From positions 8,751-72,750 of the forward strand of contig JAZLDH010000022.1 of the NCBI GenBank assembly GCA_045614605.1: 64,000 nucleotides of DNA, written 5' to 3'. Positions within the stretch are counted from its first letter, which is position 1, and the number at the start of each line of letters is the position of its first letter. Source of the stretch: Onthomorpha sp937906975. GTDB lineage: Bacteria; Bacteroidota; Bacteroidia; Bacteroidales; P3. This document shows, piece after piece, positions 7,142 through 15,152 of the stretch. The translations under genes and the position numbers were made by a program. Below the pieces are notes generated by a model. The model did not search any database. It was not told the origin of the DNA and saw nothing but the letters and a program-made list of their open reading frames with translations.

Positions 7142-9240
7142 GATATTTGAGAAAAATCAGCCGTCTTATGTTTTAGCATAAGGTATTGCCTTAATACTTT
7201 GTGTTCTTCGGCTTGTAGTAAAGGATCATGCGATATTATTTGAGTGGAAAGGTCTTTTACTTGCACCATAAGCGGTTCATCTAAAACGATGTCTGCTATT
7301 TTCAATTCCATAACGCCACTTTGTTGAGTGCCTGCTATGTTTCCGGGTCCTCTTAGTTGCAAATCGGCTTGTGCAATCTCAAATCCGTTGTTTGTAACGC
7401 ACATTGTGTTAATCCTAAACAAGCCTTCTTGCGAGAGTTCGTCTTTTGTTCTTAATATACAATAGCTTTGCTCTTGTCCTCTGCCGACTCTTCCTCTTAA
7501 TTGATGAAGTTGAGCAAGCCCAAAGCGTTCTGCATTTTCTATTATCATAACTGTGGCATTAGGAACATCGACTCCAACCTCTATTACCGTAGTTGCTACC
7601 ATTATATTGGTAATTCCGTCTTTAAATCTCTGCATTTCGTAGTCCTTATCCTCAGCCTTCATTTGCCCATGCACAATACTGATTTGATATTTTGGCAAAG
7701 GAAATTCCCTAACTATGCTTTCGTATCCGTCCATTAAGTCTTTCAAGTCCATTTTCTCGCTTTCCTTAATCAAAGGGTAAACAACATAGATTTGTCTTCC
7801 CATTTCTATTTGTTTTCTCATGAAATTGAAAAGCGTAAGTATGTCTCTGTCGAAAAGATGTGCGGTTTGTATAGGTTTTCTTCCCTTAGGTAATTCATCA
7901 ATTACGGAACATTCCAAATCGCCATAAACACTCATTGCAAGCGTTCTTGGAATAGGCGTTGCAGTCATCACCAAAACGTGAGGCGGAGTAGTGTTTTTTG
8001 CCCACATCTTGGCTCTTTGCTCTACGCCAAAGCGATGTTGCTCATCTATAATGGCAAGTCCTAAGTTTTTAAATACAACATTGTCTTCCAAAATGGCGTG
8101 TGTGCCTATAAGAATCTGACATTCACCTTCTGAAAGTTCGTTTAGTAAAATTTTTCTCTCCTTTTGCTTGCTACTTCCTGTAAGTAAATTCACATTAACA
8201 GGCATATCCTTTAAGAAATTCTTAATGCTGTTGTAATGTTGCTGAGCAAGAATTTCGGTAGGTGCGATAATAGCAGTTTGAAATCCGTTATCTATTGCAA
8301 TCAACATGCACAATAATGCAACAAGTGTTTTACCGCTCCCTACATCTCCTTGCAATAGGCGATTCATTTGATGACCTGTGCGCATATCATTGCGAATTTC
8401 TCTCACAACTCTTTGCTGAGCATTAGTAAGTGTAAAGGGTAGATATTGTTTGTAAAAAGAATTGAAATTTTCTCCTACGTTTGCAAATACAAAACCTTTA
8501 TTTCTTGCTTTGTTGTTTTGTTTTTTGACTTGGTTTTCAAGTTGCATAAAAAACAACTCCTCAAATTTTAGTCTTGCTCTTGCCTTTGCGAGATTTTCTT
8601 CATTTTTTGGAAAATGTATCTCTCTCAATGCCCTTTCCCTTGTGTAGAGATTGTAATGCTTTGTGATGTATTGAGGTAGGGTTTCTTCAATTCTGTTTAC
8701 TGCAAGCGAGAGAACCTCTTGTGTGAGTTTGGCTAAGGCTTTGGAAGTTAAAAATGCGTTTTTCATTCTTTCGCTTGTGTGATATAAAGGAAAGAAAGTT
8801 TCGATTGAAGTGCGTTTGTAAGAAATTAAAGTCTCAAATTCGGGGTGAGCAAAGTTAAAGATGCCATTGAAAAAGGTAGGCTTCCCAAAAATAACATAAT
8901 CAACGCCAAGAGCAATGCTGTCATTTATCCATTTTACACCTTGAAAAAATACTAAATCTATCACACCCGTTGAGTCTTGAAGCTTGATTACAAGCCTTTG
9001 TCCTTTGCCTTTGATTAGCTCTTTCTTAACAACTCGTCCAACAACTTGAATATAGTTTTCTTCGCTTGCGATTTCTTTGATTTTTGTAAACTTACTCTTG
9101 TCCAAATAGCGAAAAGGGAAATATTCCAACAAATCTCCAAAGGTAAAAACATTGATTTCCTTTTTCAAAATGTCAGCTTTCTTCTTGTTTATAGAAGGTA
9201 AAAGTTCTATGTCTGTGTTTAAAAATTCCCTCACAAGCAA
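7138..9240 (-). CDS. recG: ATP-dependent DNA helicase RecG
   Basis: A branch-migrating helicase that remodels stalled forks and Holliday junctions. 700 residues, the usual length. The N-terminal wedge/OB region (about 60-150) precedes the superfamily 2 motor: Walker A LLQGDVGSGKT, motif II IIDEQHRFGVEQR, motif III MTATPIPRT, and motif VI QLRGRVGRG. The C-terminal TRCF-like segment GPGNIAGTQQSG is also present. The start at 9240 gives a full-length protein. Confidence 0.97.
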   Translation of the reverse strand: MLVREFLNTDIELLPSINKKKADILKKEINVFTFGDLLEYFPFRYLDKSKFTKIKEIASEENYIQVVGRVVKKELIKGKGQRLVIKLQDSTGVIDLVFFQGVKWINDSIALGVDYVIFGKPTFFNGIFNFAHPEFETLISYKRTSIETFFPLYHTSERMKNAFLTSKALAKLTQEVLSLAVNRIEETLPQYITKHYNLYTRERALREIHFPKNEENLAKARARLKFEELFFMQLENQVKKQNNKARNKGFVFANVGENFNSFYKQYLPFTLTNAQQRVVREIRNDMRTGHQMNRLLQGDVGSGKTLVALLCMLIAIDNGFQTAIIAPTEILAQQHYNSIKNFLKDMPVNVNLLTGSSKQKERKILLNELSEGECQILIGTHAILEDNVVFKNLGLAIIDEQHRFGVEQRAKMWAKNTTPPHVLVMTATPIPRTLAMSVYGDLECSVIDELPKGRKPIQTAHLFDRDILTLFNFMRKQIEMGRQIYVVYPLIKESEKMDLKDLMDGYESIVREFPLPKYQISIVHGQMKAEDKDYEMQRFKDGITNIMVATTVIEVGVDVPNATVMIIENAERFGLAQLHQLRGRVGRGQEQSYCILRTKDELSQEGLFRINTMCVTNNGFEIAQADLQLRGPGNIAGTQQSGVMELKIADIVLDEPLMVQVKDLSTQIISHDPLLQAEEHKVLRQYLMLKHKTADFSQIS

Positions 9241-9694
9241 AAGATTTCAGCAAAGATACGAAGAAAAAACACAAAACAAAGCCCTAAGCGAAAATAAAAT
9301 TGTTTCACTAAGAGTTAAGCCCAAATGCGTAAAGAATTTTCGGCTCAAAGATTTCTAATCGCAAATTTTGAAAATATAAGCCCTTATTAAAATACATAAA
9401 ATCAAAGATTTAACTTTTTGAAGCCTTGAAAACCTCAAATTTTTCTTTGTTTTAGCCGATTTTTTCCTTTGTTTTCTGAGCAAAAAGTCTTTGCTTTTTC
9501 AAATTTTTTCTTTGCTTTTTTTCATTTTTTCTTTGAATTATTTTCCCAAAGCCTAAATCTCTAAAAATTAACCCCAATTTTCGTCAATTTTTCGCAAAAA
9601 ATTTCACAAAAATCCCAAAATGAAATTTCTGCAAAATAAAGGTTTTTGCCTGTAAAACTTTGAAAGAGGAAATTAGGGTTTGTATAAGATTTTG
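9241..9694. other. Intergenic region without a gene; A/T-tract rich
   Basis: No convincing ORF or RNA was found. The segment 9438-9540 is packed with variants of CTTTGCTTTTT / TTTTTCTTTG, the same motif that recurs in other gaps of this window. It precedes the promoter of the WD40 gene. Confidence 0.6.
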
Positions 9695-9724
9695 TTGTGC
9701 TTTAAGAAATTTGTTTTACCTTTG
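9695..9724 (+). promoter_or_regulatory. Bacteroidetes-type promoter of the WD40 gene
   Basis: TTG (9695-9697), 19-bp spacer, TACCTTTG (9717-9724), matching the -33/-7 consensus; the ATG follows about 30 bp later. Confidence 0.7.
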
Positions 9725-9755
9725 TGTGCAAGTTTATTAACCTTTAAAAAAGCAG

Positions 9756-10733
9756 ATGAAAATGAATAAAATAAAGATTTTTAGTTTGATTGCAGTATTT
9801 ACTTCGTTATTTGTTGGCTTTGAAAAATTGAATGCACAAGATGTAAGTAAGTTTAAATGCCTTAAAACCTTGGAGGGACATTTAGGAGAAGTATTGTCTG
9901 TATCATATAGTCCCGATGGTACAAAAATAATCAGCGGTTCAGTTGATGCAACCATTAAGATATGGGATGCAAACACAGGAGAATGTCTTCAAACCTTAAT
10001 GGGACATTTGGATGGTGTCACTTCCGTAGTATATAGTCCCGATGGCACAAAAATTATCAGCGGTTCATATGATAAAACTATTAAGATATGGGATGCAAAC
10101 GCAGGACAATGCCTTAAAACCTTGGAGGGACATTCAAATATTATCTCTTCCGTAGCATATAGTCCCGATGGCACAAAAATTATCAGCGGTTCAAGGGATG
10201 ATACCATTAAGATATGGGATGCAAACACAGGAGAATGTCTTAAAACCTTGGAGGGACATTCATGGCTGGTCAATTCCGTAGCATATAGTCCTAACGGCAC
10301 AAAAATAATCAGCGGTTCAGGGGATAATACCGTTAAGATATGGGATGCAAACACAGGAGAATGCCTTAAAACCTTGGAGGGACATTCAGATTGGGTCAAT
10401 TCCGTAGCATATAGTCCTAACGGCACAAAAATAATCAGCGGTTCAAGGGATAAAACCATAAAGATATGGGATGCAAACACAGGACAATGTCTTGAAACCT
10501 TGGAGGGACATTCAGAAGGAGTCAATTCTGTAGCATATAGTTCCGACGGCACAAAAATAATCAGCGGTTCAAGGGATAATACCATAAAGATATGGGACGC
10601 AAACACAGGACAATGCCCTAAAACCTTGGAGGGACATTCAGATGATGTCGAATCCGTAGCATATAGTCCCGATGGTACAAAAATAATCAGCGGTTCAGAA
10701 GATGCAACCATTAAGATTTGGGGAGAGGAATAG
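9756..10733 (+). CDS. Secreted seven-bladed WD40 beta-propeller with near-identical repeats
   Basis: 325 residues: a signal peptide (about 1-28, ending LNAQ) and then seven WD40 blades of exactly 42 residues, enough for one closed propeller and nothing else. Each blade follows CLKTLEGHxxxVxSVAYSPDGTKIISGS-x-D-x-TIKIWDANTG. The blades are almost invariant except at fixed positions: the three residues after GH(S/L), and the residues on each side of the D after SGS. There is no sorting domain, lipobox or enzyme domain. Likely a periplasmic or secreted binding platform; the ligand is unknown. An ATG 6 bp downstream is an alternative start. It is transcribed alone, from its own promoter to the terminator at 10757. 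Confidence 0.92.
   Translation: MKMNKIKIFSLIAVFTSLFVGFEKLNAQDVSKFKCLKTLEGHLGEVLSVSYSPDGTKIISGSVDATIKIWDANTGECLQTLMGHLDGVTSVVYSPDGTKIISGSYDKTIKIWDANAGQCLKTLEGHSNIISSVAYSPDGTKIISGSRDDTIKIWDANTGECLKTLEGHSWLVNSVAYSPNGTKIISGSGDNTVKIWDANTGECLKTLEGHSDWVNSVAYSPNGTKIISGSRDKTIKIWDANTGQCLETLEGHSEGVNSVAYSSDGTKIISGSRDNTIKIWDANTGQCPKTLEGHSDDVESVAYSPDGTKIISGSEDATIKIWGEE
9850..10728 (+). repeat. Seven in-frame 126-bp repeats encoding WD40 blades
   Basis: The phrases ccttggagggacattca and ggcacaaaaataatcagcgg recur every 126 bp with few synonymous changes. Such DNA identity favours unequal crossing-over and gene conversion between blades. Confidence 0.95.
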
Positions 10734-10756
10734 GGATTGATTTTATAATATAAAGA

Positions 10757-10805
10757 AAGACGCTCGTGAGTCTTAGTTTAATTCAGACAAACGAGCGTTT
10801 TGTTT
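10757..10805. terminator. Bidirectional hairpin terminator between WD40 gene and kce
   Basis: Stem acgctcgt (10760-10767) and acgagcgt (10791-10798) with an inner gtct/agac pair and T-rich flank. The whole hairpin, loop included, matches the reverse complement of 17236-17283 with about one internal difference. Confidence 0.85.
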
Positions 10806-10820
10806 TATGTGTTTAAGGAA

Positions 10821-11654
10821 TTATTTTCTTGGTGCTAAGCCTAAGATTTCTCTTGCTTCGGCTGAGGTTGCTATTTCTCTACCTAATTCTTTTGCAATGC
10901 GAACTACTTTTTCTACAAGTTCACCATTTGATTTTGCTTTAACGCCTTTTGATAGGTAAATATTGTCTTCAAATCCTACTCTTACGTTTCCGCCCATTGC
11001 AATCGCAGCTGCTGCCATTTGGAAAGCAGAACGTCCAACTCCTGTAACGGTCCAAGTTGAGCCGGCAGGGATATTGTTTACTAACCACGCAAGATTGCTA
11101 ACTGTTGCTGGTGTACAACCTGGTACTCCTAAGACAAAGTTAAATTGCATTGGGTGTCCTGGAACTTCGCCTTTGCGTGCCATTGTTAAAATGGTGTCAA
11201 GGTGTCCCATTTCAAAGCATTCGTATTCTGGTTTAATGCCTTTTTCTATCATTCTCTTACCAAATGCACGCATTGTTGGCATTGTGTTGTCGAAAATCTC
11301 GTCTCCAAAGTTACAAGTTCCGCAATCTAATGTTGCCATTTCAGGGATTGGATTAGTATTTGTTGAATCTAATCTTTCATCTGGGCTCATTCCAACTGCT
11401 CCTCCTGTAGAAGGAATTATGATTACGTCAGGACAAACTTTGTAAATCGCTTCTTCGCATTCTTGGAAGCGTGCATGGTTTTGTGTAGGTGTGCCATCGT
11501 CTTCTCTAACGTGAAGGTGAACGATTGCAGCTCCTGCATCAACAGCAGATTTTGCCTCTCTAACGATTTCTTCTACTGTGTAAGGAACAGCAGGGTTTTG
11601 TTCCTTTGTTACTTCTGCACCACAAATTGCGGCAGTTATGATTAATTTTTCCAT
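10821..11654 (-). CDS. kce: 3-keto-5-aminohexanoate cleavage enzyme
   Basis: Kce converts 3-keto-5-aminohexanoate plus acetyl-CoA into acetoacetate and 3-aminobutyryl-CoA in lysine fermentation. 277 residues, the usual length. BKACE-family signatures: AAICGAEV at the N-terminus, the zinc-site motif IVHLHVRED, STGGAVGMSPDER, and ECFEMGHL. The BKACE family includes other beta-keto acid cleavage enzymes, but the next gene encodes the ammonia lyase of the same pathway, which fixes the call. It is the last gene of a three-gene minus-strand operon (CoA-transferase alpha, kal, kce) with gaps of 5-22 bp. Confidence 0.95.
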   Translation of the reverse strand: MEKLIITAAICGAEVTKEQNPAVPYTVEEIVREAKSAVDAGAAIVHLHVREDDGTPTQNHARFQECEEAIYKVCPDVIIIPSTGGAVGMSPDERLDSTNTNPIPEMATLDCGTCNFGDEIFDNTMPTMRAFGKRMIEKGIKPEYECFEMGHLDTILTMARKGEVPGHPMQFNFVLGVPGCTPATVSNLAWLVNNIPAGSTWTVTGVGRSAFQMAAAAIAMGGNVRVGFEDNIYLSKGVKAKSNGELVEKVVRIAKELGREIATSAEAREILGLAPRK

Positions 11655-11659
11655 TTTCT

Positions 11660-12052
11660 TTATTTGTTATTTCTTTGACATTGTTTTGGAACTACGCATG
11701 TGCCACTTGCTCTACATACTACTATAGGTTCTGCTAATACGTCTGCTGCTGAATCTGATATGTCTGTTCTTGGAGCAATTACTTTGCGTGCTTCAAATTT
11801 CATTTTACGTGATGTGTTTCCTACGTGTGTGATTTCGCCTACTGCTTCAATGTAATCTCCTGCGTAAACAGGTGCTAAAAATTCTACATTGTCGTATGCA
11901 CAGAATAATCCTTCATCTCCGTCTTGTATGATTAAAAGTTCTGTTGCTACGTCTCCAAATAGGTTTAACATTCTTGCACCATCTACAAGGTTTCCGCCAT
12001 AATGAGCGTCATGTGCTGACATTCTCATTCTTATTATTGATTTTGCTGCCAT
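11660..12052 (-). CDS. kal: 3-aminobutyryl-CoA ammonia lyase
   Basis: Kal deaminates L-3-aminobutyryl-CoA to crotonyl-CoA in lysine fermentation. 130 residues, a small hotdog-fold protein of typical size. Characteristic segments: MRMSAHDAHYGGNLVDGA at the N-terminus, LFGDVATEL, and FLAPVYAGDYIEAVGEI. It lies 5 bp upstream of kce in the same operon. The crotonyl-CoA made here would be reduced to butyryl-CoA by enzymes encoded elsewhere. Confidence 0.94.
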   Translation of the reverse strand: MAAKSIIRMRMSAHDAHYGGNLVDGARMLNLFGDVATELLIIQDGDEGLFCAYDNVEFLAPVYAGDYIEAVGEITHVGNTSRKMKFEARKVIAPRTDISDSAADVLAEPIVVCRASGTCVVPKQCQRNNK

Positions 12053-12074
12053 TTTTTTTATGTTTTATTTTTTG

Positions 12075-12713
12075 TTATTTTACTAAATAATCTACGAATA
12101 GGTAAGGTGTTTTTACAGCTTCAGGAGCTATGTTTTCAACTGTTTCTTTTACTTCTGCAATTACAACATCTGCTGCTGTAGCCATAAGAGGGTTGAAATT
12201 TTGGCTTGTTCCGCGGTAAATAAGGTTGCCATATTTGTCAGCAACTGATGCTCCAATCAAAGCAACATCGGCTCTTAATGGAAGTTCTAAAAGAAATTCT
12301 TCTCCGTTTACTTCTATTACTCTTTTGCCTTCGCCTGCCAATGTTCCAAGTCCTGTTTTTGTTAAAAAGCCTCCGATACCAGCTCCGCCAATTCTTACTC
12401 TTTCTGCCAATGTTCCTTGTGGTACTAATTCAACCTCCATTTCTCCGTCTTTCATCTTTTGCTCTGTGATAGGATTTGTACCAATGTGAGAAGCAATCAC
12501 TTTCTTCACGCAACCAGATGCAACTAATAATCCACTACCTTTTTCAGGATAAGATGTGTCGTTGCAGATTACTGTTAGATTTTTACGTCCTGCTTTTGCT
12601 AATGCCTCAATTATTCTGTTGGCACTGCCTGCTGCTAAAAAGCCTCCAATCATTACGGTCATGCCGTCTTGAATCATATCAACTGCTTGGTCGATTGTTA
12701 TTTGTTTGCTCAT
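12075..12713 (-). CDS. atoD: Acetoacetate/butyrate CoA-transferase, alpha subunit
   Basis: 212 residues, family I CoA-transferase subunit A: MIGGFLAAGSANRIIEAL, ASHIGTNPITEQKM, VPQGTLAERVRIGGAGIGGF, and the C-terminal RADVALI/YGNLIYRGT. It moves CoA between butyryl-CoA and acetoacetate, linking Kce output to butyrate release. The catalytic glutamate of these enzymes is on the beta subunit (AtoA), and no beta-subunit gene is visible before or after this gene. The alpha chain must therefore pair with a product encoded elsewhere, or the locus is rearranged. First gene of the kal-kce operon. Confidence 0.92.
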   Translation of the reverse strand: MSKQITIDQAVDMIQDGMTVMIGGFLAAGSANRIIEALAKAGRKNLTVICNDTSYPEKGSGLLVASGCVKKVIASHIGTNPITEQKMKDGEMEVELVPQGTLAERVRIGGAGIGGFLTKTGLGTLAGEGKRVIEVNGEEFLLELPLRADVALIGASVADKYGNLIYRGTSQNFNPLMATAADVVIAEVKETVENIAPEAVKTPYLFVDYLVK

Positions 12714-12941
12714 ATTTATATTTGTTTACTTGTTAAGTACTTTTTGATTATCTTGCAAAGATAACGTATTTTATTGATTTGACTTAATTTTTTCTAAGAA
12801 ATAATTTTCTAAATCAAAGAAAAAAAATTTTTTTTCTTAGGAATATTTTGATATTTCTAAGAGAAATTTGACTTAATTTTAGTGGCTATTAATTTTTTTC
12901 ATTATCTTTGCCGAATAAACTCATAATTTGGACAAGATTAT
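12714..12941. promoter_or_regulatory. Divergent promoter region between CoA-transferase and acyl-CoA synthetase genes
   Basis: On the minus strand a TATCTTTG -7 box lies near 12757-12764 (cgttatctttgcaag read backward). On the plus strand TATCTTTG is at 12903-12910, about 30 bp before the next ATG. Neither has an obvious -33 TTTG at 19 bp. Between them are A/T tracts with ctaagaaa and tcaaagaaaa motifs (12788-12870). Confidence 0.55.
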
Positions 12942-14597
12942 ATGTACACTGATAGTTTTATAGCAAACATTACTGCGGGTTTTAAAGCTAATTGGGATTT
13001 GCCTGCTTTGAGTGATTATAAGAAAGAACCAATATATTATAAGGAAGTAGCAGAAAAAATTGCGAAAATACATCTGCTATTTGAGCAATCTGGAATTGAA
13101 AAAGGCGATAAGATAGTTCTTTGTGGTAGAAACTGCTCTGATTGGGCGATAATCTTTTTTGCAACTCTTACCTACGGAGCTGTGGCTGTGCCTTTGTTGC
13201 ATGAATTTAAAAGTGAATCAATAACTCATCTTGTAAACCATTCTGATGGAAAGATTCTTTTTGTTGGAGATGTTGTTTGGGAGGGTTTGCAAGCGGAAAA
13301 CATGCCTAAACTTTCTGGTATTATACAAATGCAAGGTTTTGATTTGGTTGCTTGTAATGATGAACATCTTCGTGAGGTTTATTCTAATTTGGATAGTGAG
13401 TTTGAAAAGAAATATCCAAATGGTTTTAAACAAGAGGATGTAAATTACAAAAGAGATGATTTGGATACCTTAGCATTGATAAATTACACCTCAGGTACAA
13501 CTTCAATTAGTAAAGGGGTGATGCTTTCTTATCGTTCTTTGTTAAGCAATTATATGTTCGCATCGGAGGTATTGCCTAACTTGAAGGCAGGAGATAGGGT
13601 TATCTCAATGTTACCTATGGCACACATGTATGGATTGCAGTTTGAAATTATTTTTGAATTTATAAAAGGAATTCATATTCACTTCTTGACTCGTATTCCT
13701 TCGCCAAAAATTGTGGCAGAAGCCTTTGCAAGAGTGAAACCTGATATAATCATTTCTGTTCCTTTGATTATTGAAAAGATATATAAAAGCAAACTTAAAC
13801 CAATATTGGATAAAAAGAAAATGAAGCTTCTTTTGAGAACGCCAATTATTGATTCTATGGTTAAGAGTAAAATACTTGAACAATTAACTGAGTCTTTTGG
13901 TAGCAAGTTTTATGAAATCATAATTGGAGGTTCGGCATTTAATAGAGAGGTTGAAACATTCTTTAAGAAAATTGGCTTTCCTCACACTGTAGGTTACGGA
14001 ATGACAGAGTGTGGTCCTATAATTTGTTATGCGGATTGGAAGGAACATAAGTTGGGCTCTTGTGGAAAGGCTGTTCCTCGTATGGAAGTGAAAATTGATT
14101 CGCCAGATGAGACTAAGATTGCTGGGGAAATTCTTGTTAAAGGTGCTAATGTGATGATGGGATACTACAAGAATGAAGAGGCAACAAAGGCAGTGCTTGG
14201 CGAAGATGGTTGGTTACATACAGGAGACTTAGGAATCAAGGACAAAGATGGTAATGTATATATTAAAGGTCGTAGTAAAAATATGATTCTTGGGCCAAGC
14301 GGACAAAATATCTATCCAGAAGAAATAGAAGACTTGCTAAACAGTATGGAACTTGTTAATGAAAGTTTGGTAAAAGATGAAAACGGAAAATTAGTCGCTC
14401 TTGTATATCTTGATCAAGACTATATAGATTCTCATAACATTACTTTGTCGCAAGAAGAGATTATAAACCAAATCAAAAATCAAGCAAACCAAACTCTTGC
14501 TGCTTACGAACAACTCTCAGCTATTTATTTGCAAGAAGAAGAGTTTGAAAAAACTCCAAAACGTAGTATAAAACGTTATATTTACATGGGTAAATAA
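12942..14597 (+). CDS. AMP-forming fatty acyl-CoA synthetase (long-chain type)
   Basis: 551 residues of the ANL superfamily. It activates a carboxylic acid to its acyl-CoA through an acyl-adenylate. Motifs: P-loop NYTSGTTSISKG (about 181-192), YGMTECGPI (A5), WLHTGDLG (A7), and KNMILGPSGQNIYPEEIE (A8). The A10 lysine is most likely in KTPKRSIKRY near the C-terminus. The substrate cannot be read from sequence; the closest annotated types are long-chain fatty-acid ligases. It is divergent from the lysine operon, with a small secreted protein gene 16 bp downstream. Confidence 0.9.
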   Translation: MYTDSFIANITAGFKANWDLPALSDYKKEPIYYKEVAEKIAKIHLLFEQSGIEKGDKIVLCGRNCSDWAIIFFATLTYGAVAVPLLHEFKSESITHLVNHSDGKILFVGDVVWEGLQAENMPKLSGIIQMQGFDLVACNDEHLREVYSNLDSEFEKKYPNGFKQEDVNYKRDDLDTLALINYTSGTTSISKGVMLSYRSLLSNYMFASEVLPNLKAGDRVISMLPMAHMYGLQFEIIFEFIKGIHIHFLTRIPSPKIVAEAFARVKPDIIISVPLIIEKIYKSKLKPILDKKKMKLLLRTPIIDSMVKSKILEQLTESFGSKFYEIIIGGSAFNREVETFFKKIGFPHTVGYGMTECGPIICYADWKEHKLGSCGKAVPRMEVKIDSPDETKIAGEILVKGANVMMGYYKNEEATKAVLGEDGWLHTGDLGIKDKDGNVYIKGRSKNMILGPSGQNIYPEEIEDLLNSMELVNESLVKDENGKLVALVYLDQDYIDSHNITLSQEEIINQIKNQANQTLAAYEQLSAIYLQEEEFEKTPKRSIKRYIYMGK

Positions 14598-14613
14598 TTA
14601 AAAAATAAGGAAA

Positions 14614-15120
14614 ATGAAAAAGATATTTTTAGTTGCTATAGCAGTTTTATTGACAGGAGTTAGTTTTGCTCAAAAAACACCTTGTAATCTAACAGAAGAA
14701 AAAAAGGACGGAAAGACATTGTATAGGGGAGAAAGGAATTATATTGGTACAAACTACGATGATTTTAGAGTTTGCATACAATATTTATATGATGGCGAGA
14801 ATCATTGTTTGGAACTTACATTAGATCCTAAGAATCCTTTGACAATGGAGGAAAAATCAATAGCATATATTCAGTTTGCAGAAGATTTGGAAGTGGAATT
14901 AACTTTATCTGAAATTATTCTTAATCCTGACAACAAAAAAATAGGATGTAGATATGCCTTAACCGAAGAGCAAAAAGAGATTTTTGCACATAAAACAATT
15001 ACAGCAATATATTTTTCTACAAAAGAGTATCCTCAGATAGAGATTCCTGAATTGAACAAATACACAGCAAAGAAATTAATGGAGAGATTCAACTGTGGAA
15101 TCAACACAATAGGTAAATAG
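14614..15120 (+). CDS. Small secreted protein of unknown function
   Basis: 168 residues. The signal peptide MKKIFLVAIAVLLTGVSFAQ is clear, so the protein is exported. The mature part has four cysteines (in PCNL, RVCIQ, NHCLE, FNCGI order, plus GCRY) and no motif I recognise. It lies 16 bp after the acyl-CoA synthetase gene and 32 bp before the ADP-forming synthetase gene, so it is likely co-transcribed. Confidence 0.75.
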   Translation: MKKIFLVAIAVLLTGVSFAQKTPCNLTEEKKDGKTLYRGERNYIGTNYDDFRVCIQYLYDGENHCLELTLDPKNPLTMEEKSIAYIQFAEDLEVELTLSEIILNPDNKKIGCRYALTEEQKEIFAHKTITAIYFSTKEYPQIEIPELNKYTAKKLMERFNCGINTIGK

Positions 15121-15152
15121 AAATTAAAAGAATAATAAAAATATATAAAAAT

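Noticed and set aside
9989..10711. Open 240-codon frame antisense to the WD40 gene
   Set aside because: It is the mirror of the 126-bp repeat: one open repeat unit keeps the antisense frame open across all copies. No start context or protein family fits.
9850..10728. Regular repeats resembling a CRISPR array
   Set aside because: The 126-bp units are in-frame WD40 blades; there are no short repeats with unique spacers and no cas genes.
12226..12736. Several plus-strand frames over the CoA-transferase gene
   Set aside because: Low-complexity Leu/Pro shadow frames antisense to a well-supported gene.
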